From the NCBI GenBank assembly GCA_012513605.1, contig JAAZBV010000002.1:1-64000 (forward strand): a stretch of DNA of 64,000 nucleotides, written 5' to 3'. Numbering within the stretch: position 1 is the first letter of the stretch; the number at the start of each line of letters is the position of its first letter. The notes beneath the pieces are model-generated. The model was not told the DNA's origin. It worked only from the letters and a program-made list of their open reading frames with translations, and searched no databases. This document shows positions 34,840 through 44,371 of this stretch, one piece after another. The stretch is from Desulfatiglans sp. (GTDB lineage: Bacteria > Desulfobacterota > DSM-4660 > Desulfatiglandales > HGW-15). The translations under genes were made by a program, and so were the position numbers.

Positions 34840-37800
34840 ATGCTTAATAAGTTGATAAGATTCTTCCTTGAAAACAGGCTCATTACAGTGCTTTTACTTG
34901 CGCTGTTTGTGGCCTGGGGCATTGTAACAGCTCCCTTTAACTGGAATATTGATTTTCTGCCGAGAGATCCTGTCCCGGTGGATGCCATTCCTGATATTGG
35001 TGAAAATCAGCAGATTGTTTTCACCGAATGGATGGGAAGAAGCCCCCAGGATGTAGAAGACCAAATTACTTATCCGCTTACCACTGCATTGCTGGGGCTG
35101 CCCGGAGTTACCTCTGTGCGAAGCACCTCCATGTTCGGGCTTTCATTCATTGCCATCATTTTTAATGAAAACGTAGAGTATTACTGGAGCAGGACAAGGG
35201 TTTTGGAGAAACTCAACTCCCTTTCGTCAGATATTCTGCCGCAGGGTGTTTCACCTGCTTTAGGCCCTGACGCCACTGGTTTGGGGCAGGTGTACTGGTA
35301 CACACTGGAGGGCAGGGATGAAAATGGAAGGCCCGCCGGAGGATGGGACACTCACGAGTTGAGAAGCATCCAGGATTTTTATGTCAAATATGGTCTTACT
35401 GCTTCCGAAGGTGTTTCAGAAGTCGCTTCCATTGGCGGGTTTGTAAAAGAATATCAGGTTGACCTTGACCCGGTGGCTATGAAAGCTCACGATGTAAGCA
35501 TGATGATGGTCATGGAAGCCATCAGAAGCAGCAACCTTGACATCGGGGTAAACACCGTTGAGATGAATCTGGTGGAATACTATGTTCGAGGTTTAGGCTA
35601 TGTAAAAAGGTTACAGGATTTGGAACAGGCAGTAGTTAAGGTCACTGACAATATTCCGATTCGTATCCGTGATATTGCCAAAGTAAACATAGGCCCTGCA
35701 TCTCGTGGGCATAGCGGGTTCCTTGACAAGGGCGGGGCGGAAGCCGTGGGCGGTGTTGTAATCGCCAGGTATGGCGATAACCCTTTGAAGGTAATTCAAA
35801 ACGTTAAAGATAAAATCAATGAGATAAGTCCGGGCCTGCCCTCCAAAACACTGGAGGAGGGCACTGTATCAAAAGTCACCATTGTTCCCTTTTACGACCG
35901 CACCGAATTGATCTATGAAACGCTCGGCACACTCAATGAGGCAATAAGCCTGCAAATACTGATCACCATTATTGTTATCATTATTATGGTGTTCCATTTG
36001 CGGGCCTCCCTCATGATCTCTGCATTGCTGCCCCTTGCCGTGTTAATGTGTTTCATAATGATGAAATACCTGAAAGTAGATGCCAATATTGTCGCCCTTT
36101 CAGGGATTGCCATCGCAATTGGGACGATGGTGGATCTGGGCATTATTCTGATGGAAAATATCCTGCGGCATAATGAAGAAGCCCCGCCCGGTCAGCCACT
36201 GATTGAAACGGTTTACAATGCCTCTACTGAAGTGGCTTCCGCAATCCTGACAGCAGTTTCAACCACCATAGTGAGCTTCCTTCCAGTATTTACCCTGCAG
36301 GCTGCCGAGGGGAAGCTGTTCGGCCCTCTGGCATATACCAAATCCTTTGCACTGGCAGCGGCATTGGTCATCACCCTGTTCATGATGCCTGCTTTCGCCT
36401 ATTGGATGTTTTCTCTTAAAACTATTCGAAACCTTTATCGTGCTGCGTTGAATATTCTTTTAACCATCTCAGGTATTATCGTTTTATGGTGGTCAATATG
36501 GGCCGGTTTTGTATTATTTATTTTAGGTGTAAATAACATCCTTGGAAACCTTGCAGTAGAGCAAAAATTACCCTCTGAAAATCTAAATACCTTTATCAAT
36601 AATTATCACAATACAGTAACTATCGCCATTGTGACTATTGCTGTATCGCTGTTATTAGCTGTGGAATGGATGCCATTAGGTGTAGCAAATAGCCTGCTGT
36701 TAAATTTTCTCTTTATTGCTTTAATCATCGTGGTGGTTCTGGGTGGCTTCAAACTGTTCATCCGCGGCTACCCTGTTATTCTAAACTGGTGCCTGGGGCA
36801 TAAAAAGATTTTCCTGTTTCTGCCTCTATTGATAATTCTGTTTGGTGTGAATATCTGGTTGGGGTTTGACAGAGTTTTTAGTGTTATCACGAAAATGACG
36901 GACAAGAGAGGCTGGAACATCCGCACAACCCCGGTCTGGAGTTCCCTGTCGCATACTTTCCCTGGAATCGAGAAGGAATTTATGCCGGCCCTGAATGAAG
37001 GGTCATTTCTGCTGATGCCTACCTCAATGCCTCATTCTGGCGTAGAAGCCAATATAAAATATGTTCAGCAACTGGATATGCGCGTGCAAGCAATCCCGGA
37101 GGTGGAAATGGTAGTCGGGAAGGCCGGGCGTGCGGAAACTGCCATTGATCCGGCACCTATTTCAATGTTTGAAAATATTATTCTCTATAAAACCGAATAC
37201 ATCAATGATGAAAACGGTTATCCGATTCGATTTAAAGTGGATAAACATAGGAAATTTATTAAAGATAATAAAGGTGAACTCATTCCTGACAATAAGGGAC
37301 TATATTTTCGTCAGTGGCGGGATCACATTAAAACTCCTGATGATATCTGGAATGAAATAGTGAATGCCACTGACGATATTCCGGGAGTAACATCAGCGCC
37401 TAAACTGCAGCCCATTGAAACCCGTCTGGTGATGCTTCAAACCGGAATGCGGGCGCCAATGGGGTTAAAGGTCTTTGGCCCTGACCTCAAAAGCATAGAG
37501 GGATTCAGCCTGGAAATTGAACAACTGCTTAAAGAGGTGCCGTCAGTAAAACCGGAAGCGGTTTATGCTGACAGAAGTCTGGGTAAACCCTATCTGGAAA
37601 TTGATATCAACCGCACCGCCATTGCCCGCTACGGGTTGAATATTGCCGATGTTCAAATGTATCTGGAGGTGGCACTGGGCGGAATGCCCTTAACAACCAC
37701 CGTTGAAGGGCGTGAGCGGTATAACATAAGGGCAAGATACGCCAGGGAATGGCGGGACAATCCTGAGGCTATGAAGCGGGTTTTAATCCCCGCACCCACC

Positions 37801-38634
37801 GGGCAACAGATACCATTAGGCGATCTTGCGGCAATTGAATATCGTCCTGGAGCGATGATGATCAGGGGTGAAAATACATTTTTAGTGGGTTATGTGCTTT
37901 TAGATAAGCAAGACGGATTTTCGGAGGTCACTGTAGTTGAACATGCTGACAATTTTCTGAAAGCAAAAATCGCCTCGGGAGAATTAAAGGTTCCACCAGG
38001 AGTGAGTTATAAATTTTCAGGAAGTTACGAAAATCAGGTGAGGGCGGAAAAGCGTCTGGCAATCGTAGTACCTCTGGTGCTGGCAGCTATTTTTCTTATA
38101 CTCTATTTTCAATTCCGCTCTACTTCAACATCATTGATGATCTTTTCTGCTATTACCCTTGCCTTTTCAGGTGGTTTTGTAATGCTTTGGCTGTATAGTG
38201 AGAGCTGGTTTATGGATTTCTCCATGTTTGGGATCAATATCAGGGAACTGTTCCAGATGAAAACCTATAACCTGAGTGTAGCGGTCTGGGTGGGCTTTAT
38301 TGCCCTGTTCGGGATTGCCACGGATGACGGGGTGGTTATTTCAACCTACCTGATGCAGAGTTTCAAAAAATATAAGCCTGAAAATATTTTTGAAATAAGG
38401 AAAGCAGTACTGGAGGCAGGAATGAAAAGGGTAAGACCCTGTTTAATGACCACAGCAACCACCTTACTGGCATTACTGCCGATCCTTACATCTTCCGGAA
38501 GGGGCGCTGATATAATGATACCAATGGCAATTCCCGCTTTCGGGGGCATGGCAGTTGCTTTAATTACGTTGTTTGTTGTTCCCGTGTTGTACGCCAGCCG
38601 GGAGGAATATCTAACTAAAAGAGATATAAGATGA
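34840..38634 (+). CDS. heavy-metal RND efflux pump (CusA-like)
   Basis: A 1264-residue inner-membrane RND transporter of the heavy-metal (CusA/CzcA) group, driven by the proton gradient. Seen: the N-terminal membrane segment, the porter-domain opening DIGENQQIVFTEW, the IAIGTMVDLGIILMENILRH segment of TM4 with its acidic residue, and the repeat-half counterpart FGIATDDGVVISTYLM. It is longer than E. coli CusA (about 1050) because of an extra hydrophobic stretch with several membrane segments at about residues 530-690. The start has AAAGGA upstream; the stop overlaps the outer-membrane gene (ATGA). Copper or silver export is inferred from the operon. Confidence 0.9.
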   Translation: MLNKLIRFFLENRLITVLLLALFVAWGIVTAPFNWNIDFLPRDPVPVDAIPDIGENQQIVFTEWMGRSPQDVEDQITYPLTTALLGLPGVTSVRSTSMFGLSFIAIIFNENVEYYWSRTRVLEKLNSLSSDILPQGVSPALGPDATGLGQVYWYTLEGRDENGRPAGGWDTHELRSIQDFYVKYGLTASEGVSEVASIGGFVKEYQVDLDPVAMKAHDVSMMMVMEAIRSSNLDIGVNTVEMNLVEYYVRGLGYVKRLQDLEQAVVKVTDNIPIRIRDIAKVNIGPASRGHSGFLDKGGAEAVGGVVIARYGDNPLKVIQNVKDKINEISPGLPSKTLEEGTVSKVTIVPFYDRTELIYETLGTLNEAISLQILITIIVIIIMVFHLRASLMISALLPLAVLMCFIMMKYLKVDANIVALSGIAIAIGTMVDLGIILMENILRHNEEAPPGQPLIETVYNASTEVASAILTAVSTTIVSFLPVFTLQAAEGKLFGPLAYTKSFALAAALVITLFMMPAFAYWMFSLKTIRNLYRAALNILLTISGIIVLWWSIWAGFVLFILGVNNILGNLAVEQKLPSENLNTFINNYHNTVTIAIVTIAVSLLLAVEWMPLGVANSLLLNFLFIALIIVVVLGGFKLFIRGYPVILNWCLGHKKIFLFLPLLIILFGVNIWLGFDRVFSVITKMTDKRGWNIRTTPVWSSLSHTFPGIEKEFMPALNEGSFLLMPTSMPHSGVEANIKYVQQLDMRVQAIPEVEMVVGKAGRAETAIDPAPISMFENIILYKTEYINDENGYPIRFKVDKHRKFIKDNKGELIPDNKGLYFRQWRDHIKTPDDIWNEIVNATDDIPGVTSAPKLQPIETRLVMLQTGMRAPMGLKVFGPDLKSIEGFSLEIEQLLKEVPSVKPEAVYADRSLGKPYLEIDINRTAIARYGLNIADVQMYLEVALGGMPLTTTVEGRERYNIRARYAREWRDNPEAMKRVLIPAPTGQQIPLGDLAAIEYRPGAMMIRGENTFLVGYVLLDKQDGFSEVTVVEHADNFLKAKIASGELKVPPGVSYKFSGSYENQVRAEKRLAIVVPLVLAAIFLILYFQFRSTSTSLMIFSAITLAFSGGFVMLWLYSESWFMDFSMFGINIRELFQMKTYNLSVAVWVGFIALFGIATDDGVVISTYLMQSFKKYKPENIFEIRKAVLEAGMKRVRPCLMTTATTLLALLPILTSSGRGADIMIPMAIPAFGGMAVALITLFVVPVLYASREEYLTKRDIR

Positions 38635-40037
38635 AAATCAAGATGATAACCATATTGCTTCTGTTTGCCATCTCGGGAACGGCCACCGGGAAATTGTTAG
38701 ACGATTACCTGGTAATTGCGGCAGAAAACAATCCCAGTCTGAAGGCAAAATACCTGCAGTATCAGGCAGCATTGGAACGTGTGCCGCAGGTCGGTTCACT
38801 GCCTGACCCGCAACTTGGTTTCAGTTATTTTATAATGCCGATGGAACGCTATATTGGTGATCAGACAGGATCAATCTCATTGATGCAGATGTTTCCGTGG
38901 TTCGGAACACTGGAAGCAGCCAGAGATGAAATGACCTGTATGGCAAAAGCCAGATTTGAAGAGTTTAATGAAGCCAAATCAATGCTGTTTTATGAAGTGC
39001 GGGCAAATTGGTATGCTTTGCAATTACTGGAAAAAGAAATTGCCATTACCAGTGAAAATATCGAGTTGCTCAAGACAATGGAGCAGGTTGCCATAACAAA
39101 ATTTAAAAGCGGCGGACAGAGCAGCAGCAATTCAGGCAGCTCCGACAGAATGGGGGGGGCAGGCAATCAAAACATAAATATTCCGGGAACCGGTATGGGC
39201 GGAATGGGTATGCGGGGACAGACATCAACCGGGAGTTCTTCCTCCGGAAATATGCCGCAAGCAGATGGAATGAAAAATATGGTTGTCAGCGGCAGTATGA
39301 TTGATGTGCTGCGTGTGCAGATGGAGATTAACGAACTCAAAAATAGCCTTTCACTGTTGGGAGATAGTAAAATTCCAATCATTGCCCGGTTCAATCAACT
39401 GCTCAACCGATACAAAGAAGAACCTGTAATATTACCTGATACGATCCTGGCTTCATCATTGCCGGCGCCTCTTAATGAAATCCCTGACAGCATCAGGGAC
39501 AATAACCCGATGTTGAAAATGCTGGAACAGGAAGAGGCAGCCTACATTGCACAGGGAAAAATGAATCAGAAAATGGGTCTGCCGATGATTGGAGTGGGCC
39601 TGCAATATGATATTTTCAAACCGAGGGCCAATAGCGAAAGTATGGATAATGGAAAGGATATGCTGATGCCGATGTTTACTGTTACCATTCCGGTTTGGCG
39701 AAAAAAATATAGAGCATCTGTCAATGAATCTGCCTTTATGCGTCAATCAGTCATTGAACAAAGGCAGGATGTGAGTAACCAGTTAATTGTGAATTATGAA
39801 GATGTCCTGAAAGATTACAAAGATGCAGAGCGCAGGTCAAAGTTGTATCAAGACCAGACCTTACTTGCAGATCAGGTCTTGAATATTCTCATGGTGCAAT
39901 ACACCACCGAAGGAAGCAGTTTTGAAGATGTGCTGAGAATGCAGCAGCAGCTTTTGGATTACCGCTTAAAATATCTGGATGCACTCATTGACGGGAACAT
40001 AGCAGTTGCCATGATACAACGGCTGATGGGGCGTTAA
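38631..40037 (+). CDS. TolC/CusC-like outer-membrane efflux protein with Met/Gly-rich insert
   Basis: A 468-residue outer-membrane factor with a signal peptide ending near TATG and two long coiled-coil-forming halves (e.g. NPSLKAKYLQYQAALERVPQ and NQLIVNYEDVLKDYKDAERR). Between them, around residues 162-222, is a low-complexity insert rich in Gly, Ser, Asn and Met (GTGMGGMGMRG). Methionine-rich segments bind copper(I) in Cus-type systems, so the insert may be a metal-binding loop; that is inference. It overlaps the pump gene by four bases. Confidence 0.85.
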   Translation: MKIKMITILLLFAISGTATGKLLDDYLVIAAENNPSLKAKYLQYQAALERVPQVGSLPDPQLGFSYFIMPMERYIGDQTGSISLMQMFPWFGTLEAARDEMTCMAKARFEEFNEAKSMLFYEVRANWYALQLLEKEIAITSENIELLKTMEQVAITKFKSGGQSSSNSGSSDRMGGAGNQNINIPGTGMGGMGMRGQTSTGSSSSGNMPQADGMKNMVVSGSMIDVLRVQMEINELKNSLSLLGDSKIPIIARFNQLLNRYKEEPVILPDTILASSLPAPLNEIPDSIRDNNPMLKMLEQEEAAYIAQGKMNQKMGLPMIGVGLQYDIFKPRANSESMDNGKDMLMPMFTVTIPVWRKKYRASVNESAFMRQSVIEQRQDVSNQLIVNYEDVLKDYKDAERRSKLYQDQTLLADQVLNILMVQYTTEGSSFEDVLRMQQQLLDYRLKYLDALIDGNIAVAMIQRLMGR

Positions 40038-40055
40038 AACTTAAAAGGAACAGAA

Positions 40056-41813
40056 ATGAAACAACTATTAAAAAATAAATTTTTTCAATTCGGCCTAGTG
40101 CTCATTGCTGGTCTATTTTCAGGATGGCTGCTTTTTAAAACAGATCACTGTTCTGAAAAAACCCATATTCACGAACAGGTTAAAGAGACAACCTACACCT
40201 GTTCCATGCACCCGCAGATCCGTCAAAACGGACCGGGCAAATGTCCGATTTGCGGAATGGATTTAATCCCCTTGACTACAAAATCAGGGTCGGAAGAAAG
40301 CAGTCCCTTTGTGTATTCAATGTCGCCACAAGCAATAGCGCTGGCAAACGTACAAACCCAAAGGGTAAAAACAGTTTCGCCTGAACACGAAGTATACCTT
40401 ACAGGTAAAATCGCCATCAATGAACAAAGACTGGCAACAATAACGGCAAATTATTCAGGCCGGATTGAAAAACTTTTTGTAGATTTTACCGGGCAGCCGG
40501 TTAATAAAGGGCAAAAACTGGCAAGCATCTATTCCCCTGAACTGGTTACTGCGCAAAAAGAGCTTATCGAATTTTTAAAACTCAAGGGTATTAATCCTGC
40601 GCTTTACAATGCATCAAAGGAAAAACTGCGTTTATGGAAAATTACCGAAAAGCAGATTTTGGAAATAGAAAACAGTGGAAATGTGCTGACAGAATTTGAT
40701 CTCTATGCTGACCAGTCAGGCATAGTGATAAGAAGATATATTACCAAAGGCGATTTTGTAAATAAAGGCACACCTCTTTTTGAAATAGGGGACCTGAGCA
40801 ATGTCTGGGTCTTGCTGGATGCTTACGAAAGCGACCTTCCATTTATGAAGGTCGGCCAAAAGGTTATCTTCACGGCTGCATCTATCCCGGGGAAGGAATT
40901 TACCTCCAGCATCTCTTTTATAGATCCATTAATCAATCCCCAGACAAGAACAGCATCAGTCAGGGCTGAACTGGTCAACCCCCAAAACACACTCAAGCCT
41001 GAAATGTTTGTAAAAGGCAGAGTCAAAGCAGGCTTGTCAGTAAGTGATAAATCTCTCGTAATCCCGAAATCATCACTCTTGTGGACAGGCAAACGTTCTG
41101 TTGTATATGTGAAGGTCACGAATACCGAATTTCCCGCCTTTGAAATGCGAGAAATTACCTTGGGCGCTTTTTTGGGTGAATATTATATTGTGGAAAGCGG
41201 TCTGGCCGAAGGTGAAGAAATTGTTACGAACGGGGTTTTCGCCATTGATGCGGCAGCGCAACTAAGCGGCAACTACAGTATGATGAATCGTGAAGCATAT
41301 GACAGTATTGATGTGCCCGATATGTTTAAGGAACATCTGTCAGAATTTGTAAACCAATATTTTGAAATAAAAAACAGTCTGGTTAAGGGCAATTTTCAAC
41401 TGACACAAGCCAATGCAAGGAAACTTGAGACTAACCTGAATAAAATGGAGATGAAATTACTTAGCAAAGAGGCTCACCCGGTCTGGATGGAGCATCAGGC
41501 CAAAGTAAAAGAAAACGCGGAACAATTGCAGCAGGCTGAAGAGATTGAAAAACAGCGTGAAATATTTTCATTGTTATCAAACCAGATTATTGAAACCATA
41601 GAGACATTCGGGACACAGACAGAGACTGTTTATGTGGCATATTGTTCAATGGCATTGAATAACAGGGGAGCATACTGGCTGAGCGAATTTGAGGAGATAA
41701 GGAATCCCTACTTTGGTGATGCAATGCTTACTTGCGGTGAGGTAAAAAAGATAGTCAGAGGAAAAGGGGAAATCGGATCAAAGTCAAAACAAATTCAGGG
41801 GCATCAGCACTAG
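40056..41813 (+). CDS. CusB-like periplasmic adaptor with heavy-metal-binding and DUF3347-like domains
   Basis: A 585-residue membrane-fusion protein anchored by an N-terminal segment (about 12-28). A heavy-metal-binding domain YTCSMHPQIRQNGPGKCPIC with GMDL follows (about residues 46-70), then the hairpin, lipoyl and beta-barrel adaptor domains (IEKLFVDFTGQPVNKGQKLA; IGDLSNVWVLLDAYE). The C-terminal 170 residues (from about 415) resemble DUF3347, seen in copper-handling adaptors of Bacteroidota. It ends GHQH. It links the pump and the outer-membrane channel and could deliver metal to them. Confidence 0.88.
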   Translation: MKQLLKNKFFQFGLVLIAGLFSGWLLFKTDHCSEKTHIHEQVKETTYTCSMHPQIRQNGPGKCPICGMDLIPLTTKSGSEESSPFVYSMSPQAIALANVQTQRVKTVSPEHEVYLTGKIAINEQRLATITANYSGRIEKLFVDFTGQPVNKGQKLASIYSPELVTAQKELIEFLKLKGINPALYNASKEKLRLWKITEKQILEIENSGNVLTEFDLYADQSGIVIRRYITKGDFVNKGTPLFEIGDLSNVWVLLDAYESDLPFMKVGQKVIFTAASIPGKEFTSSISFIDPLINPQTRTASVRAELVNPQNTLKPEMFVKGRVKAGLSVSDKSLVIPKSSLLWTGKRSVVYVKVTNTEFPAFEMREITLGAFLGEYYIVESGLAEGEEIVTNGVFAIDAAAQLSGNYSMMNREAYDSIDVPDMFKEHLSEFVNQYFEIKNSLVKGNFQLTQANARKLETNLNKMEMKLLSKEAHPVWMEHQAKVKENAEQLQQAEEIEKQREIFSLLSNQIIETIETFGTQTETVYVAYCSMALNNRGAYWLSEFEEIRNPYFGDAMLTCGEVKKIVRGKGEIGSKSKQIQGHQH

Positions 41814-41888
41814 TCCCATCACATTTGCAGGCACTTTGCAAAGTCCATGCCTCTGGCCCTACGCCACAATAAAAACCTCTGTAAAATC

Positions 41889-42206
41889 CTACTGCTTAAA
41901 CTGCGGCAGCTTATGGAGATACTTTTCAGGATTTTCAAGGAACTGTTTTTCGCAGCCGGGACAGCAGAAATAGACCATCTTGCCTTTATATTCGACAAAA
42001 TATTCCTTATTGATGGGCGCATCCATAACAGGGCATAGTGTCTGCTCGCCCGTCATTGCTGCCTCACCTTCGGCCTGCTGGGCAGCATGATTGTGAACCG
42101 CATGATCATGTCCTGCGTGGTCGTCGTTCTCTGAGCCGCAACCGGCAAGAATATAAACGCCGGTTATCAGCACTACTACGGTCAATAGTTTGATAGCCTT
42201 ATTCAT
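41889..42206 (-). CDS. His-rich lipoprotein with YHS domain
   Basis: A 105-residue lipoprotein: the lipobox ILAGC places the lipidated Cys near residue 23, followed by a His-rich linker (DDHAGHDHAVHNHAA) and a YHS metal-binding domain with LCPVMDAPINKEYF and FCCPGCEKQFLENPEKY. It faces the efflux operon tail to tail and probably binds copper or another soft metal in the periplasm. ATG at 42206 is preferred over a GTG one codon upstream. Confidence 0.85.
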   Translation of the reverse strand: MNKAIKLLTVVVLITGVYILAGCGSENDDHAGHDHAVHNHAAQQAEGEAAMTGEQTLCPVMDAPINKEYFVEYKGKMVYFCCPGCEKQFLENPEKYLHKLPQFKQ

Positions 42207-42368
42207 CACTGTTTTATCCTTTCCTATAATTTAAAATATGCACACATTTAAGCGGTACTATAAGGTTTCATTGTGAAATTTAATACAAACCGATTTATGT
42301 GCATATCTTTCATGTACTCACTGATGTAACTTTACTGAGTTACTGGAAAATATCCAGTTTGTTAAAAA

Positions 42369-42397
42369 AACATAAGGATGGATATGTTGTATGTCAA
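42369..42397 (-). promoter_or_regulatory. promoter of the YHS lipoprotein gene
   Basis: Minus strand: TTGACA, 17-base spacer, TATGTT. It shares the block ATTGACATACAA with the promoters at 33.7 and 43.1 kb, but not their -10 flank. Confidence 0.5.
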
Positions 42398-42574
42398 TAG
42401 TAACTTTCGTAACGGTAACTTCTTGACATTTGTTTGCTGCATAAAACAGAAACGCTAGGAGCTATGTTATTATTGGAAAAAGTGCATTATTTATCAGTTT
42501 ATGCTTGCATTTTAGTTGTAAGTATCCATAATTCCCTATCAGCTTTATTAACAACTTTAAAAGGAGCGTAAAAC

Positions 42575-42844
42575 ATGAACAAAGGCGATTTGATTAATGA
42601 AGTGGCAAAGGTTGTAAGCACAAAGAAAGAGGCACAAGCAGCGGTAGATTGTATTTTTGATTCTATTACCAAAACACTTAAAAAGAAGGGTACCGTTACA
42701 CTGGTCGGTTTTGGCACTTTCAAGGTAAACAAAATGAAGGCGCGTACAGGCCGTAATCCCCAGACCGGAGAGGCAATCAAGATCAAGGCAAAGAATGCTC
42801 CGAAGTTTTTAGCCGGCAAGGCATTGAAAGACGCTGTGAACTAG
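42575..42844 (+). CDS. HU/IHF-family DNA-binding protein
   Basis: An 89-residue HU-type nucleoid protein, full length, with the opening MNKGDLINEVA, the core GTVTLVGFGTFKVNKMKART and the DNA-gripping arm GRNPQTGEAIKI. AAAGGAG precedes the ATG and a strong terminator follows, so it is monocistronic. A decayed copy of its 3' end lies at 46.4 kb. Confidence 0.93.
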   Translation: MNKGDLINEVAKVVSTKKEAQAAVDCIFDSITKTLKKKGTVTLVGFGTFKVNKMKARTGRNPQTGEAIKIKAKNAPKFLAGKALKDAVN

Positions 42845-42896
42845 TTGGGAGAAAGGGGTTCAAGGAACACAATACTCCGGAAAACATATTTCACTT

Positions 42897-42941
42897 AAAA
42901 AGCCTTTACTCGGGTTTATTACCCGGATGAAGGCTTTTTTT
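42897..42941 (+). terminator. terminator after HU
   Basis: Stem AAAAGCCTT with an inner CGGGT/ACCCG stem and AAGGCTTTTTTT tail, 52 bases after the HU stop. Confidence 0.8.
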
Positions 42942-43071
42942 ATGGTCTCTTCCTCTCACGCCGTCTTGTCCTGTCATAGCTTTATGCGTCTATGGTTGAC
43001 AGTACATCATTAATACGACACTAATTGTTCCCTCCACATGGCTACCCCCTCGAAAGGAAAAGAAATGTATA

Positions 43072-43100
43072 TTGACATACAAAACATGGAGCCATATACT
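43072..43100 (+). promoter_or_regulatory. promoter of the 43.2-kb hydrolase gene, shared type
   Basis: TTGACA, 17-base spacer, TATACT. The flanks TATTGACATACAA and CATATACTCCAC are the same as in the promoter at 33711-33739 on the other strand. Confidence 0.7.
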
Positions 43101-43234
43101 CCACACCAAAAAGAGAAATATTTTCATTTTGAACAGCAGTGAAAGGCTGATTTTTTAACATAAGGTCGCAGGGATGATCGGAAATCAGTAAAACAGCTTG
43201 TCTTTTTATTAACATAGAAACAGGAGGAAAGGGT

Positions 43235-44236
43235 ATGAGTAGATTTGTATGTGTATTGTTATGTGCATTTTGTTTTATTATAGCGAATGCGTTCGCTCAA
43301 CCACCAGCCGGTATGCCTAAAATGGGGCCGATGACAGAGGGTTCAGGGCCTTATGCTGTGGCAATTGTAGAAGGTGATGCAAGTTTACCCAATCATACAA
43401 TTTACCGGCCAAAGGACTTGAGCCCATTTAGTAAATCGAATCTTATGCCGGTGATGGCATGGGGCAATGGAGGGTGCTCCAGTTCCTCCCGTATGCACGC
43501 CAACTTCCTCGCTGAAGTGGCATCACATGGTTTTCTTGTTCTTGCCCTTGGCCCCTATGTTGCAGAATCCAAGACTGAAGGCAGCGGCATGATGGGTATG
43601 GGCAGCGGCACTAAATCCGCCCAGATGATTGAGGCCATTGACTGGGCAACGGCTGAGAACACGCGCAAAGACAGTAAATACCATGGTAAACTGGACCCAT
43701 CAAAGATCGCAGTAGCGGGTATGAGCTGCGGCGGCCTCCAGGCACTTGAGGTTGCCCCTGATCCCCGTATTAAGACACTCATGGTAATGAACAGCGGGCT
43801 TTTCGGCCCTGGCGGAAGGCCAAAAATGGCGCCACCTAAAGAGGGTATGCCTAAAGAAGGCATGCCTAATGCGGGTGCGCCGAAAGCAGGCGCAGGTGCC
43901 CCGCTCATGAATATGCCTGAAGTCGGTAAAGAGGTCCTTGCAAAACTGCATTCGCCCACAATCTATATCATCGGTGGGCCGACTGATATTGCCTACCCGC
44001 AGGCCATTGATGATTATGCAAAGATTGACAAGGTCCCTGTGGCCATTGCTAATTATGATGTAGGGCACGGCGGTACATATCATGAGCCGAATGGCGGCGA
44101 GTTTGGAGTGGTTGCCACAGCATGGTTGAAATGGCAGTTGAAGCAAGACAAGGCTGGTGAAAAGATGTTCACAGGCTCAGACTGCGGTATGTGCACTCGT
44201 GAAGGGTGGAAATATGAAAAAAAGATGATCCCTTAA
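43235..44236 (+). CDS. exported alpha/beta hydrolase
   Basis: A 333-residue exported hydrolase with a signal peptide ending near NAFA. The nucleophile elbow GMSCGG (about residue 168) gives the catalytic Ser; the Asp is probably in GGPTDIAYP and the His in YDVGHGGTYHE. A Met/Pro/Gly/Ala-rich insert (PKEGMPKEGMPNAGAPKAGA) lies at about residues 200-220. The end carries CGMC. AGGAGG precedes the ATG. The likely role is hydrolysis of an ester or polyester outside the cytoplasm; the substrate is unknown. Confidence 0.78.
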   Translation: MSRFVCVLLCAFCFIIANAFAQPPAGMPKMGPMTEGSGPYAVAIVEGDASLPNHTIYRPKDLSPFSKSNLMPVMAWGNGGCSSSSRMHANFLAEVASHGFLVLALGPYVAESKTEGSGMMGMGSGTKSAQMIEAIDWATAENTRKDSKYHGKLDPSKIAVAGMSCGGLQALEVAPDPRIKTLMVMNSGLFGPGGRPKMAPPKEGMPKEGMPNAGAPKAGAGAPLMNMPEVGKEVLAKLHSPTIYIIGGPTDIAYPQAIDDYAKIDKVPVAIANYDVGHGGTYHEPNGGEFGVVATAWLKWQLKQDKAGEKMFTGSDCGMCTREGWKYEKKMIP

Positions 44237-44277
44237 AACGCTACAATAAGCATATAAAGTACCAGTTTTTTAATTTA

Positions 44278-44347
44278 GAGGGGGAGTATAAATAAGGAAA
44301 TAACTATTCTGCAGCTCATAACTTATTTATGCTCTTCCCTCTTTTTT
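44278..44347 (+). terminator. terminator after the 43.2-kb hydrolase gene
   Basis: Long imperfect stem from GAGGGGGAG-TATAAATAAG (44278 on) to CTTATTTATG-CTCTTCCCTC, followed by TTTTTT. Confidence 0.75.
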
Positions 44348-44371
44348 ACTAACAGACCGGGAGGTTAAAGA

